From Bryobacteraceae bacterium (GTDB lineage Bacteria > Acidobacteriota > Terriglobia > Bryobacterales > Bryobacteraceae), in assembly GCA_025055455.1 (NCBI GenBank), contig JANWXD010000002.1, forward strand, positions 195,808-259,807: a stretch of DNA of 64,000 nucleotides. Direction: 5' to 3'. How positions within the stretch are numbered: position 1 is the first letter of the stretch; every line of letters starts with the position of its first letter. Position numbers and translations under genes: made by a program. Under the pieces are notes generated by a model. The model was not told where the DNA came from. It was given only the letters and a program-made list of their open reading frames with translations, and did no database searches. Of the stretch, positions 21,375 to 31,178 are shown piece after piece.

Positions 21375-21484
21375 GTCCGATTCTCCTTGGGGGAAGGCCT
21401 CGTTTCCATTCAAGCACAACGACGGGATTCGATGGGCGCACACCCGGGGGCCGGCTGCCATAATGGGGTCGGAGGCCGCAAATC

Positions 21485-22756
21485 ATGACGACAACCGCCA
21501 TCCCTCTGGAGCAGGAGACCAACCCGTGGCGGGCAGCAGAAGCCCGTTTCGACGAGGCGGCCGCCCGGCTGGGCCTGGACAACGGTCTGGCGAAAGTCCT
21601 CCGCACTCCTTCCAAGGAAATCACCGTCTATATCCCGGTGCAACTCGATGACGGACGTCTGGAAGTCTTCACCGGGTATCGAGTGCAGCACTCCATTGCG
21701 CGCGGGCCGGCCAAAGGCGGCATCCGGTTTGCGCCGGACGTCACCTTGGATGAAGTCCGCGCCCTGGCGGCCTGGATGACCTGGAAATGCGCGGTGGTGA
21801 ACATCCCCTTCGGGGGCGGCAAAGGCGGCGTGGTGTGCGACCCGGCGCTGTTGTCCGAAGGGGAACTGGAGCGCATCACGCGGCGCTACACGGCGGAGAT
21901 CCTGGATTTTCTCGGGCCGGAACGGGATGTGCCCGCGCCGGACCTGAACACCAACGAGCAAACGATGGCCTGGGTGATGGACACCTACTCGATGCACGTG
22001 CGGCATACGGTGACGGCCGTCGTGACGGGAAAGCCGCTCGATCTGGGGGGATCCCGCGGTCGGGCGGAGGCCACGGGACGGGGGTGCATGATCGTCACCA
22101 CGGAGGCCCTCAAGCGTTTGGGAATGCGGCCGGAAGGAGCCCGCGTGGTGATTCAAGGCTTCGGCAACGTAGGCGGCATGGCGGCCAAACTGATGGCGCA
22201 GGCCGGCTACAAAATCATCGCCGTGATCGAGGTTGACGGCGCCGTCTACAATCCCCACGGGCTGAATATTCCCGCGCTGATGGCGCATCGCCGCGAGACG
22301 GGCTCGATCCTGGATTTTCCCGAAGCCGAAAACATGGACCGCGATGAGGCGATGTTCTTGGAGTGTGAAGTCCTGCTGCCGGCCGCCAAGGAAAACGTGA
22401 TCACCTCGCAGAACGCGCACCGAATCCGGGCCCGGGTGCTGTGCGAAGGCGCCAACGGCCCGACCACCCCACCGGCAGACCTCATCCTGGCCGAGAACGA
22501 TGTGTTCGTGATCCCGGACATTCTGGCCAACTCCGGCGGCGTCACGGTGTCGTATTTCGAATGGGTCCAGGATCGGCAGGGCTACTTTTGGAACGAAGAG
22601 ATGGTCAACAGCCGCCTGGAAGAACTGATGGTCTCCAGCTTCCACAACGTGGTAAGCTATGCCGACAAGCATAAAGTCAACAACCGGATCGCGGCGTACA
22701 TGCTGGCCATAGACCGGGTGGCCTTCGCCATCAAGCTGCGCGGCATCTACGCATGA
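21485..22756 (+). CDS. Glu/Leu/Phe/Val dehydrogenase (glutamate dehydrogenase type)
   Basis: A 423-residue amino-acid dehydrogenase of the short hexameric glutamate dehydrogenase class. It reversibly converts glutamate to 2-oxoglutarate and ammonium. Signatures are [19 protein letters not shown], the catalytic-lysine motif [30 protein letters not shown], and the Rossmann motif [19 protein letters not shown] stands about 10 bases before the ATG. It diverges from carA, the other nitrogen-metabolism gene here, and its stop overlaps the mutS start by ATGA. Confidence 0.95.
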   Translation: MTTTAIPLEQETNPWRAAEARFDEAAARLGLDNGLAKVLRTPSKEITVYIPVQLDDGRLEVFTGYRVQHSIARGPAKGGIRFAPDVTLDEVRALAAWMTWKCAVVNIPFGGGKGGVVCDPALLSEGELERITRRYTAEILDFLGPERDVPAPDLNTNEQTMAWVMDTYSMHVRHTVTAVVTGKPLDLGGSRGRAEATGRGCMIVTTEALKRLGMRPEGARVVIQGFGNVGGMAAKLMAQAGYKIIAVIEVDGAVYNPHGLNIPALMAHRRETGSILDFPEAENMDRDEAMFLECEVLLPAAKENVITSQNAHRIRARVLCEGANGPTTPPADLILAENDVFVIPDILANSGGVTVSYFEWVQDRQGYFWNEEMVNSRLEELMVSSFHNVVSYADKHKVNNRIAAYMLAIDRVAFAIKLRGIYA

Positions 22757-25353
22757 GCGAGGCGCCTTCGACGCCGCTGATGCGGCAGTACCATGCCATC
22801 AAGCAGCAGGTGCCGAACGCCTTGTTGTTGTTCCGGCTCGGAGATTTCTACGAGCTGTTCTACGAGGACGCCGTCATCGCCGCCCGCGAGCTGGAGATCA
22901 CGCTCACCTCCCGCAACAAGGAGCGGGGGCAGCCGATTCCCATGTGCGGCGTGCCCTATCATTCGGCGGAGAACTACATCGCTCGCCTGCTGCAACGGGG
23001 CTACCGCGTGGCCATCTGCGAGCAGATGGAGGATCCCCGGTTTGCCAAGAAGCTCGTCAAACGAGAGATCACGCGGATCGTCACCCCCGGCACCGCCACC
23101 GAGGCGGGCGTGCTGCGGGCGCGGGAGAACAACTATCTGGCGGCAGTAGCGGGCAAAGGGGGCCGAGTCGGGGTAGCGTACGTCGACGTCTCGACGGGGG
23201 AGTTTCGCGCCACGGAGGCGGAGGCAGCCGAGGCCGAGGCCACGCTGGAACGGCTGGCGGTCCGAGAAGTGCTGGTGACATCCGGCGAGGACCCACTGCG
23301 GTTGCCGGCGGGAGCGCTCCGCACGGAGCTGGAGTCCTGGATCTTCAGCCAGGACTACGCTGATCGCACCCTGCGGGAACACTTCCGCCTGCTGAGCCTG
23401 GACGGCTGCGGCCTGGCGGGGCGACCGCTCGCCACAGCCGCGGCGGGCGCGATCCTGCACTACCTCAAAGAGACGCAGAAGGCGGCGCTCCAGCATCTGG
23501 ACCCGCCGGGCTTCTTCGAGCGGGCCGCCACCATGGTGCTCGACGCCGTCACGGTGCGGAACCTCGAGCTGCTCGAGCCGCTTTTTTCCGCCGACCTCGG
23601 TGGCGCCAAAGAAGCGACCCTCGTCGGGGTGCTGGATCAAACCCTCACCGGGATGGGAGGGCGGCTGCTGCGGCGCCGCTTGCTGGCGCCCTCGCTCGAT
23701 CGGGCCGAGATCGAAGCGCGCTTGGACGCGGTGGAAGAGCTGGTCCGAGGCACGATCCTGAGGACCGAGATGCGGAAGGTGCTGGGTGGGATTCAGGATC
23801 TGGAGCGGCTGTTGGCCCGTGTGACGGTAGGCACGGCCGGACCTCGCGATCTGCTGGCCCTGGGCCGCTCGTTGGCCCGCGTGGCCGAGCTGAAGCGTCT
23901 GGTGGACGCGCTGGGCGCTGGGCAACGGGTGGCCGAGGTGGCGCTTGGGTTGGATGAAGTGGCCGAAGTGCGCGACCGGATCCTAGCGGCGGTCGCCGAC
24001 GACTCCCCGGTCCACGCCGGCGATGGCGGCGTGATTCGCGACGGCTATCACGAGGAGCTTGACCAGCTCCGCGATCTGCGCCGCCATAGCCGGCAGTACC
24101 TCGCTTCGCTAGAGGGGCGGGAGCGGAGCCGCACCGGCATCGCGTCGTTGAAGGTCCGGTTCAACAACGTCTTCGGCTACTACATCGAGGTCTCGAAGGC
24201 CAATCTCCACCTGGTCCCGGCCGACTACGAGCGCAAGCAGACGCTGGTGAACGCCGAGCGGTTCACGACACCAGAGCTCAAGGAACTGGAAGCGAGGATT
24301 CTAGCGGCCGAGGAGAAGATTTTGGAGCTCGAGCGGGAGCTGTTTGCCGAGCTGCGGGAGTTCACCGCCGCGCAAGCGCGGCGCATCCGGCAGACCGCCC
24401 AGGCGGTGGCGGAGCTCGACGTGACGGCGGCGCTGGCCCAGGTCGCGGCGGAGAACCGCTACGTGCGGCCGCGATTTTCCGATACGGGCGAGATGCGCAT
24501 CGTGGCCGGCCGTCATCCCGTGGTGGAGAAGCTCACCGAGCGGGAGGGCGGGCGGTTCGTTCCCAACGATCTGTACCTGAACCAAGACACGGACCGCATC
24601 GCGCTGATCACCGGCCCGAACATGGGCGGCAAGTCCACCTACCTGCGGCAGGCGGCTCTGATCGCCATCCTGGCGCAGGCCGGCTCCTTCGTTCCCGCCG
24701 AAAGTGCGCTCCTGCCTCTGATTGACCGGGTCTTCACCCGAGTGGGAGCCTCCGACCACTTGGCGCGCGGCCGCTCCACCTTCATGGTGGAGATGATGGA
24801 GACGGCGACGATCCTGAACACCGCCACGGCCCGCAGCCTGATCCTACTGGACGAGATCGGACGCGGCACGGCGACCTACGACGGCTTGGCGCTGGCGTGG
24901 GCGGTGGTGGAATACCTCCACGAAAAGATTCGGGCCAAAACCCTGTTTGCCACCCACTACCACGAGCTGACGGAACTGGCGGGCCAGTTGGAGGGCGTGC
25001 GCAACCTGCGCGTGTCGGTGAAAGAATCGGGCGATCAGATCGTGTTTTTGCGGCGCGTGGAGCCGGGCAGCGCCGACCGCAGCTACGGCATCGAAGTGGC
25101 CCGCCTGGCGGGGTTGCCGCCGCGGGTGATCGAGCGGGCGCGGCAAGTGCTGGCGCTGCACGAAAAAACGGAACAGCAAGTCACTGGGGAATTGTCGCCG
25201 CGGCCGAAGGCACGGCCCGTGCAAATCCAGTTGTTCGAGCCGGTAAACTACCAGATCGCCGAGCGGATCCGCTCCCTGAAGCTGGAGGAGCTGCGTCCGC
25301 TGGATGCGCTGAACCTGTTGAGTCAACTGCAAGAGGAGCTGCGAAAACGGTGA
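22753..25353 (+). CDS. mutS: DNA mismatch repair ATPase MutS
   Basis: At 866 residues this is a full-length MutS1. The mismatch-reading Phe-X-Glu is Phe32-Tyr33-Glu34 in [12 protein letters not shown]. The clamp and lever domains follow, then the ATPase with Walker [14 protein letters not shown] (about 620), the signature [11 protein letters not shown], Walker [16 protein letters not shown] and the FATHYHEL motif. It binds mismatches as a dimer and calls MutL, which is not in the window. Its ATG overlaps the stop of the dehydrogenase gene, so translation is probably coupled although the roles differ. It converges on the DksA-type gene. Confidence 0.97.
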   Translation: MSEAPSTPLMRQYHAIKQQVPNALLLFRLGDFYELFYEDAVIAARELEITLTSRNKERGQPIPMCGVPYHSAENYIARLLQRGYRVAICEQMEDPRFAKKLVKREITRIVTPGTATEAGVLRARENNYLAAVAGKGGRVGVAYVDVSTGEFRATEAEAAEAEATLERLAVREVLVTSGEDPLRLPAGALRTELESWIFSQDYADRTLREHFRLLSLDGCGLAGRPLATAAAGAILHYLKETQKAALQHLDPPGFFERAATMVLDAVTVRNLELLEPLFSADLGGAKEATLVGVLDQTLTGMGGRLLRRRLLAPSLDRAEIEARLDAVEELVRGTILRTEMRKVLGGIQDLERLLARVTVGTAGPRDLLALGRSLARVAELKRLVDALGAGQRVAEVALGLDEVAEVRDRILAAVADDSPVHAGDGGVIRDGYHEELDQLRDLRRHSRQYLASLEGRERSRTGIASLKVRFNNVFGYYIEVSKANLHLVPADYERKQTLVNAERFTTPELKELEARILAAEEKILELERELFAELREFTAAQARRIRQTAQAVAELDVTAALAQVAAENRYVRPRFSDTGEMRIVAGRHPVVEKLTEREGGRFVPNDLYLNQDTDRIALITGPNMGGKSTYLRQAALIAILAQAGSFVPAESALLPLIDRVFTRVGASDHLARGRSTFMVEMMETATILNTATARSLILLDEIGRGTATYDGLALAWAVVEYLHEKIRAKTLFATHYHELTELAGQLEGVRNLRVSVKESGDQIVFLRRVEPGSADRSYGIEVARLAGLPPRVIERARQVLALHEKTEQQVTGELSPRPKARPVQIQLFEPVNYQIAERIRSLKLEELRPLDALNLLSQLQEELRKR

Positions 25354-25362
25354 GCGCGCCGC

Positions 25363-25761
25363 CTATAGGTGGTCCTGTTCGAGCAGCAGGTCAAGAGGCT
25401 CGGGCTCTCCGGCGCGGCGAGAATCGGCGGCCTCCTGGCATCGGACGCACAGCGCGGTCCACGGGACGGCGTTGAGCCGATTGGGCGAAATCGGCTCCTC
25501 GCACTCCAGACAGACGCCGTAGGTACCATCTTCCAGGCGCGCCAGCGCCGCTTTGATCTGACGCTTCAGCGAAGTGAGGCGGTCTAGGTTCGTGATGGCC
25601 AGTTCCCGCTCCGCCGTGAGCTGGGCCAGATCCACATCGTCGGGAGCTTTCTGCACCGAAACGTTTTCGCGGTCGCGCAAGGCCACACCGAGCTCGCGCT
25701 CGACTTCGGCGAGCTTGGCCTCGAGGGCGGCTCGATATTTCGCGAATTCGTTCTTTGCCAT
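25363..25761 (-). CDS. DksA/TraR-family zinc-finger protein
   Basis: This 132-residue protein starts at ATG 25761 with GGAGA upstream; a longer reading frame lacks support. The first 75 residues form a coiled-coil hairpin rich in Glu, Arg and Leu. The end has the C4 zinc finger CLEC (GTYGVCLECEEPIS) and CVRC (ALCVRCQEAADS), with the spacing of DksA/TraR proteins. Family members bind RNA polymerase through its secondary channel or are small stress regulators. The coiled-coil tip carries KAPDDVDLAQ, with acidic residues near the tip as in DksA. Which promoters it acts on is unknown. Confidence 0.9.
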   Translation of the reverse strand: MAKNEFAKYRAALEAKLAEVERELGVALRDRENVSVQKAPDDVDLAQLTAERELAITNLDRLTSLKRQIKAALARLEDGTYGVCLECEEPISPNRLNAVPWTALCVRCQEAADSRRAGEPEPLDLLLEQDHL

Positions 25762-25953
25762 GATCGTTCTCCGGGGCAGCGTCGGCCGGAGGACACCACC
25801 CTTCTGGAGCGCCACTCTTCCGCGAACCCGCCATGCGGACGCTCAGGAAAGGACAGGCGAGCGCCGTCGCACGCCCACTTCAATGGATGCCCATGATGTC
25901 CGGCGCGTTACGAAATCCGGGTGGCGAACCGACACGGTCCGTGCTGGCCCGGA

Positions 25954-25983
25954 TTGAAGAGGGCGAGTCCTGCTGTCTATAAT
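25954..25983 (+). promoter_or_regulatory. Probable sigma-70 type promoter upstream of a hypothetical gene
   Basis: A perfect -10 hexamer TATAAT lies at 25978-25983, with TTGAAG at 25954-25959 and an 18-base spacer. The -35 box matches the TTGACA consensus at four positions. This is the clearest housekeeping-type promoter in the window. It would drive the hypothetical gene at 26147 and perhaps the glycosyltransferase after it, with a long leader. A small inverted repeat (GGCGAG/CTCGCC, 8-base loop) at 26042-26061 lies in that leader. Confidence 0.45.
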
Positions 25984-26146
25984 AGCGGATGGCGGCAGCG
26001 TTGTGGTCCCGCCGCCCACTTTCACTCCTATCTGCTCTCCGGGCGAGTTGCATATCTCGCCACGGGCCGCTGCGATAGAAATGTGGGATCAATTTCCGCC
26101 AGCTTGTAGCTTCCATCTCGTCACGGCCGGTCTTGCCCCTGTGCTC

Positions 26147-26623
26147 ATGCTCAGATGGATCAGATGGAGAAGTTGGTTTCGCCGGCGCACCCCTGAGCCC
26201 GAACCCGTCGCGGCCGTAGATCCCGCCGAGGAAGCTCGGCAGGCGCTCCGGCAACGCCACGGCGTCCAGCTAATTTCCCAGGCCGATGAAGGCACGGGTT
26301 TGGATCGGGCGCCGGCGGGCGTCTACGGGTTTACTTACGCGCCGGGACACGCCAACGCCCCGCTGTTTCGGAAGCGCACCTACCATAGCTACGAGATTCA
26401 CAAGCTGCCGGGTGGGGCCGCCCTGATTGTGGGCTATGTCCCGGATGCGGTTGCGGCCGCGCTGGCCGCCGGGCGGGAGAGCTTGCAGTTCCGCCTCCGG
26501 CCGGACCCGGAGGGCGAGGCCCAGACGCTGACGGCGATCGCTCTGGACCGCGTGACTTGGTTTCGCGAACACTCGATCCGGGAGCCCGCCGGATGGGAGT
26601 TGCGCGTGGCGCCACTCGAGTGA
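26147..26623 (+). CDS. Hypothetical protein
   Basis: I do not recognise this protein. From ATG 26147 it has 158 residues, starting MLRWIRWRSWFRRRTPEPEP, a tryptophan- and arginine-rich head that may bind membrane or nucleic acid. A mixed alpha/beta body follows, with GVYGFTYAPGHANAPLFRKRTYHSYEIHKLPGG near the middle. The frame is open back to 26003, so a longer product starting at 26081 or 26003 is possible; no start has a good ribosome site. It precedes the glycosyltransferase gene by 22 bases and may share its promoter. The 385 bases before it (25762-26146) hold only the promoter described and an inverted repeat. Confidence 0.6.
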   Translation: MLRWIRWRSWFRRRTPEPEPVAAVDPAEEARQALRQRHGVQLISQADEGTGLDRAPAGVYGFTYAPGHANAPLFRKRTYHSYEIHKLPGGAALIVGYVPDAVAAALAAGRESLQFRLRPDPEGEAQTLTAIALDRVTWFREHSIREPAGWELRVAPLE

Positions 26624-26645
26624 AGCGCGGCGGAAGGGACACGTC

Positions 26646-28934
26646 ATGAATACGTTCGGCTCGTCGTTGAGTCGTGTGGCGGTGATCGGCAACTACCTGC
26701 CCCGGCAGTGCGGCATTGCCACGTTCACCACGGACCTCTGTGAGTCCATCGTGGCGCAATATCCCGACCTGACCTGCCTGGCGCTGCCGGTCAACGACCG
26801 GCCGGACGGCTATGCCTACCCCGATCGGGTGCGCTTCGAAATCGCCCAGAATGACATTACCAGTTATCAGCGGGCGGCAGACTTTCTCAACATGAACAAC
26901 ATTGAGGTCGTCTGCCTCCAGCACGAATACGGCATTTTCGGCGGGCCGGCGGGCAGCCACATCCTGGCCTTGTTGCGCGAGCTGCGGATGCCGGTGGTGA
27001 CCACGCTGCACACGATCCTCAAAGAGCCCGATCCCCATCAGCGTACGGTGATGCTGGAGCTCATCCAGCTCTCGGATCTGCTGGTGGTCATGAGCCGGCG
27101 CGGGGCGGAGTTTCTCCGGCAGATTTACGGCGCGCCCGCAGAGAAAATCGTCTTCATCCACCACGGCATTCCAGAAGTGCCCTTCGTGGATCCGAACTTT
27201 TACAAAGATCAATTCGGTGTGCAGGGCAAGATCGTTCTGCTCACGTTCGGCCTGCTTTCCCCAAACAAGGGGATTGAATACGTGATCGAGGCCCTGCCGG
27301 CGGTGCTGGAGAAATTTCCCAACGTGGTGTATATCGTGCTCGGGGCCACCCATCCGCACGTGGCCCTTCGGGAGGGCGAATCCTACCGGCTGAGGCTCGA
27401 GCGCCTGGCGCGGGCCCGCAAAGTGGACCGGCATGTGATTTTCCATAACCGCTTTGTCAGTTTGGAGGAGCTCACCGAGTTCATCGGAGCGGCCGACATC
27501 TACCTGACGCCGTATCTGAACCGGGCCCAGATCGTCAGTGGGACGCTTGCCTACACGGTGGGAATGGGCAAAGCTGTCGTTTCGACTCCCTACTGGTACG
27601 CCGAGGAGCTTCTGGAGGACGGGCGGGGCTTGCTCGTTCCGTTCCGGGACCCCTCGGCGCTCGCGGAACGCATCCGGGCGCTGCTCGAGCACGATGGCGA
27701 GCGGCACGCCATGCGCAAGCGCGCCTGGCTGCTCGGGCGGGAGATGATCTGGCCGCGCGTGGCCCGCCAATACGTGGAGGTATTCGAACGGGCCAGAGAG
27801 CTGCGAGCCACCCACCCGCGGCCGGCGTTTGCGGCCGTGACCTTGGAGCAGCGCCCCTTGGACCTGCCGCCGCTCAAGCTGGATCATCTGCGTACGCTGA
27901 CCGACGGCACCGGGGTGTTGCAACACGCCATCTTCACCGTTCCCAACTACAATGAGGGCTACACCACGGATGACAACGCGCGCGCGTTGGCGCTGGCGGT
28001 GCTGCTGGAGCAAGTGGGCGAGCACTTTCCGCTGGCCCCGCGTTACCTGGGATTTCTCTGGCACGCCTACAATTCGGCCGTAGGCCGATTCCGAAACTTT
28101 CTCGCCTACAACCGGGATTGGCTCGAAGAGGTGGGTTCGGAGGATTGCCACGGGCGGGCGCTCTGGGCCCTGGGGTTGGTGCTGGGGCGGTCGCAAAATG
28201 CTGGGTTGCGGGGACCGGCGGCGCGATTGTTCGATCAGGCCTTGCCCGCCACGTTGGAGTTCACCAGTCCGAGAGCCTGGGCCTTCGTCCTGATCGGGGT
28301 GGACGAGTATTTGCGGCTGTTTTCGGGGGACCGCGCGGCGCAGAACGCTCGTGAGGTGCTGGCGGAACGACTTCTGGAGCTGTACCGGCGCAACCGGTCG
28401 CCGGACTGGCGGTGGTTCGAGGACATCGTGGCCTACGATAACGCCACCCTGCCCCACGCCCTTCTGGTAGCCGGACGAGGCATGGGCCGCAAGGATATGG
28501 AAGAGGCGGCGCTGGAAGCCCTTTCCTGGCTCGCGGAGGTCCAACGCGCCGGGGGCGACCATTTCGTGCCCATCGGCTCGAACGGTTTTTACCGGCGAAA
28601 CGGCGAGCGGGCCCGATTCGACCAGCAGCCCCTGGATGCGCACGCCATGGTTTCGGCGTGTCTGGAGGCGTGGCGGCTGACGGGCGACAGCGGCTGGCAG
28701 AAAGAGGCGCAACGGGCTTTTGAATGGTTCCTGGGGCGCAACGACCTCGGCCTGCCCCTGTACGACGCCGCCACGGGCGGATGCCGGGACGGGCTGCATC
28801 CGGACCGCGTCAATCAGAATGAGGGGGCGGAATCCACGTTGTCCTTCCTGATGGCGCTGCTGGAGATGACCATGGCCGCGGGCGTCATTGACGCCGCGAA
28901 AGCGCCGTTGGCCGCCACGGCCGCCTGCACATGA
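26646..28934 (+). CDS. GT4 glycosyltransferase fused to a C-terminal helical (alpha/alpha barrel-like) domain
   Basis: A 762-residue protein of two parts. Residues 1-380 or so form a GT-B fold family 4 glycosyltransferase, with VAVIGNYLPRQCGIATFT at the N-terminal loop, VTTLHTILKEPD, FGLLSPNKGIEYVIEALP in the nucleotide-binding half, and the acceptor/donor region YLNRAQIVSGTLAYTVGMGKAVVSTPYW. Residues 400-755 form a helical region with YTTDDNARALALAVLL, DCHGRALWALG and DQQPLDAHAMVSACLEAW, resembling the (alpha/alpha)6 barrels of glycoside-active enzymes. This two-part layout is seen in other bacteria next to GH130 genes. It probably builds or remodels a mannose- or glucose-based glycan. The ribosome site GGAAGG precedes the ATG. 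Confidence 0.85.
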   Translation: MNTFGSSLSRVAVIGNYLPRQCGIATFTTDLCESIVAQYPDLTCLALPVNDRPDGYAYPDRVRFEIAQNDITSYQRAADFLNMNNIEVVCLQHEYGIFGGPAGSHILALLRELRMPVVTTLHTILKEPDPHQRTVMLELIQLSDLLVVMSRRGAEFLRQIYGAPAEKIVFIHHGIPEVPFVDPNFYKDQFGVQGKIVLLTFGLLSPNKGIEYVIEALPAVLEKFPNVVYIVLGATHPHVALREGESYRLRLERLARARKVDRHVIFHNRFVSLEELTEFIGAADIYLTPYLNRAQIVSGTLAYTVGMGKAVVSTPYWYAEELLEDGRGLLVPFRDPSALAERIRALLEHDGERHAMRKRAWLLGREMIWPRVARQYVEVFERARELRATHPRPAFAAVTLEQRPLDLPPLKLDHLRTLTDGTGVLQHAIFTVPNYNEGYTTDDNARALALAVLLEQVGEHFPLAPRYLGFLWHAYNSAVGRFRNFLAYNRDWLEEVGSEDCHGRALWALGLVLGRSQNAGLRGPAARLFDQALPATLEFTSPRAWAFVLIGVDEYLRLFSGDRAAQNAREVLAERLLELYRRNRSPDWRWFEDIVAYDNATLPHALLVAGRGMGRKDMEEAALEALSWLAEVQRAGGDHFVPIGSNGFYRRNGERARFDQQPLDAHAMVSACLEAWRLTGDSGWQKEAQRAFEWFLGRNDLGLPLYDAATGGCRDGLHPDRVNQNEGAESTLSFLMALLEMTMAAGVIDAAKAPLAATAACT

Positions 28935-29202
28935 TCTCGGCCACCCGCCTCCGCTGCCGCCACGGGCGGCCGTCCCGCCGGATCGGCCGCATCGGCATCG
29001 CACGGGGTTCGGCGTGGCCTGCCGCGGCGGCCGCAACGTGTCCCCGCCAGCGGCAGGCCCCGCCCACTTCGCTCGGGTGGGCCGACCCCATGGCGTTCTG
29101 GGGTTTGCGGGAAGCGCTGGACCGCCGCCGCTATAAAGCTTGCTCGCAGGCGCGCCGAGGGAAGCGTACAGAACCCCAGCGGCGAGTTGCTTAGGAGTGC
29201 CG
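28935..29202. other. Non-coding spacer between glycan genes
   Basis: A 268-base GC-rich gap without a credible gene. It contains an inverted repeat GCCCAC/GTGGGC with a 9-base loop at 29062-29082. That could terminate the preceding glycosyltransferase transcript, but no T-run follows. A TATAAA hexamer at 29132-29137 might be a -10 box for the GH130 operon; no good -35 box stands at the right distance. I see nothing else in it. Confidence 0.35.
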
Positions 29203-30168
29203 ATGGCGAACCACTACCAGTTCAGCGAATTGTTCCATCGCTACGATCGCAATCCGATTCTGACGGCCAACCAATGGCCCTATCCGGTGAACTCGGTCTT
29301 CAACGCGGGTGCGGCCAAGCTGGATGGCGAGACGCTGCTGCTCGTGCGGGCCGAGGACCGTAAGGGTTTCTCCCACCTGACCGTGGCCCGGAGCCGGGAT
29401 GGCTTCGGGGGATGGGTCATCGACCGCGAGCCGACGTTTCCCGCTTCGCCGCAGACGCACCCCGAGGAGATGTACGGCATCGAAGATCCGCGGCTGACGT
29501 GGCTGGAGGAGCGCAACTGCTGGGCCATCACCTACACGGCGTTCTCCGACGCCGGGCCCCTCGTATCGCTGGCCTGGACGGAGGACTTCCGGACCTTCCA
29601 CCGCCTGGGGCCCGTGATGCCGCCGGAGGACAAGGACGCCGCCCTGTTTCCCGTGCGCTTCCAGGATCGGTGGGCCATGCTGCACCGGCCGGTGGCGACG
29701 CTGGCGACCACCGGCGCCCATATCTGGATCTCGTTTTCGCCGGATCTGAAGCACTGGGGCGACCACCGCGTGCTGTTGCCGGCCCGCCGGGGCGGCTGGT
29801 GGGACGCCCGTAAGATCGGGTTGTCACCGCCACCTCTCGAGACGCCGGAAGGCTGGCTGATCCTCTACCACGGCGTGCGGACCACCGCCGCGGGGTGCCT
29901 GTATCGGCTGGGGCTAGCGTTGCTCGACCGCAACGACCCGACCCGCGTGCTGCGGCGCTCCAGCCAGTGGGTCTTCGGGCCGCGGGAGACGTACGAGCTG
30001 GAAGGCGATGTGCCGGGCGTCGTGTTTCCGTGCGGCTGGGTCGTCGAAGACGACGAGGTGCGACTCTACTACGGGGCGGCCGACTCCTCCATTGCCTTGG
30101 CCACCGCCAGCTTGAAGGATCTGCTCCGCTTCGTTCTGGAGTCGCCGCCGGGAGACGGCTCCCAGTGA
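29203..30168 (+). CDS. GH130-family glycoside phosphorylase (mannosyl-type)
   Basis: A 321-residue five-bladed propeller enzyme of GH130. The ATG at 29203 follows AGGAG. The catalytic Asp is Asp95 in YGIEDPRLTW. The pair His161-Arg162 in MLHRP belongs to the basic cluster that binds phosphate in the phosphorylases. ISFSPDLKHWG and ILYHGVR are further family signatures. GH130 enzymes phosphorolyse or hydrolyse beta-mannosides, usually beta-1,2- or beta-1,4-linked. This copy keeps the phosphate-site His, so a phosphorylase is the likelier reading. It overlaps the following GT4 gene by GTGA. Confidence 0.88.
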   Translation: MANHYQFSELFHRYDRNPILTANQWPYPVNSVFNAGAAKLDGETLLLVRAEDRKGFSHLTVARSRDGFGGWVIDREPTFPASPQTHPEEMYGIEDPRLTWLEERNCWAITYTAFSDAGPLVSLAWTEDFRTFHRLGPVMPPEDKDAALFPVRFQDRWAMLHRPVATLATTGAHIWISFSPDLKHWGDHRVLLPARRGGWWDARKIGLSPPPLETPEGWLILYHGVRTTAAGCLYRLGLALLDRNDPTRVLRRSSQWVFGPRETYELEGDVPGVVFPCGWVVEDDEVRLYYGAADSSIALATASLKDLLRFVLESPPGDGSQ

Positions 30169-31178
30169 AGCTGGCGATGCTGGCGCCGATTGCCTGGCGC
30201 ACGCCGCCCCGGCACTACGGGCCCTGGGAACAGGTCGTTTCGCTGCTGACGGAGGGCTTGGTGCGCCGAGGCGTGGACGTGACGCTGTTCGCCACGGCCG
30301 ACTCGATTACTTCCGCGCGTCTGGTAGCGGTGTGTCCCCGCGGCTATGAGGAAGACCCGGAGCTCGACGCCAAGGTTTGGGAGTGCCTGCACATCTCGGC
30401 AGTCTTCGAAAGGGCACGCGAATTCGACCTGATTCACAACCACTTCGATTTCCTGCCGCTGACCTACTCTGGACTGGTGTCGACCCCGGTGCTGACAACG
30501 ATCCACGGCTTCTCGTCTCCGAAAATTCTGCCGGTTTACCGTAAGTACAACCGGCGCGCATATTATGTCTCGATCAGCCATGCGGACCGGGCTCCCGATC
30601 TAAGCTATGTTGCCACCGTATACCACGGAATTGACCTGAGCAGGTTCACCTTCCGCGAGCAACCGGAGGACTATTTGCTTTTTTTCGGCCGGATTCATCC
30701 AGACAAGGGGACCCGAGAGGCCATCGAGATCGCGCGGCGTGCGGGCCGGCGCCTGCTCATCGCCGGGATCATTCAAGACCGGGCCTATTGGGAACGCGAG
30801 GTGGCGCCCTGGGTGGACGGGGAGCGAGTGCAGTACCTCGGCAGCGCCGGGCCCGAGTTGCGAGACCGATTGCTCGGCGGCGCGTGGGCGCTGCTGCACC
30901 CGATCCGGTTCGCCGAACCCTTCGGCTTGTCGGTCGTGGAGGCTATGGCTTGCGGCACGCCGGTCATTGCGTTCCCCCGCGGCTCGATGCCGGAGTTGAT
31001 TCGAGACGGGGAGACGGGCTTCCTCGTGGCGGACGTGGATGCCGCCGTGGAGGCCGTCGCGCGCATTCCGAGCCTGAAGCGGCGCCGTTGCCGCCAGGAG
31101 GCCGAGGAACGCTTCTCGAGCGAACGCATGGTGGACGATTATCTGCGCGTCTACCGCGAGATCCTGAACCACGGATGA
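30165..31178 (+). CDS. GT4-family glycosyltransferase
   Basis: A 337-residue GT-B enzyme beginning at GTG 30165, overlapping the upstream stop. The N-terminal half begins VKLAMLAPIAWRTPPRHYGPWEQVVSLL, like the AviGT4/WsaF-type GT4 group. The donor half has LLFFGRIHPDKGTREAIEIARRAG, and the nucleotide-sugar EX7E motif is present as EPFGLSVVE (Glu to Glu, eight apart). It transfers a sugar from an activated donor; donor and acceptor are unknown. Tight coupling to GH130 genes on both sides suggests one pathway. Confidence 0.9.
   Translation: MKLAMLAPIAWRTPPRHYGPWEQVVSLLTEGLVRRGVDVTLFATADSITSARLVAVCPRGYEEDPELDAKVWECLHISAVFERAREFDLIHNHFDFLPLTYSGLVSTPVLTTIHGFSSPKILPVYRKYNRRAYYVSISHADRAPDLSYVATVYHGIDLSRFTFREQPEDYLLFFGRIHPDKGTREAIEIARRAGRRLLIAGIIQDRAYWEREVAPWVDGERVQYLGSAGPELRDRLLGGAWALLHPIRFAEPFGLSVVEAMACGTPVIAFPRGSMPELIRDGETGFLVADVDAAVEAVARIPSLKRRRCRQEAEERFSSERMVDDYLRVYREILNHG

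Noticed and set aside
26331-29036. A 901-codon frame on the minus strand across the GT4 fusion gene
   Set aside because: It is antisense to a clear glycosyltransferase, has proline-, arginine- and glycine-rich low-complexity text and no domain pattern. High GC at third codon positions keeps such frames open.
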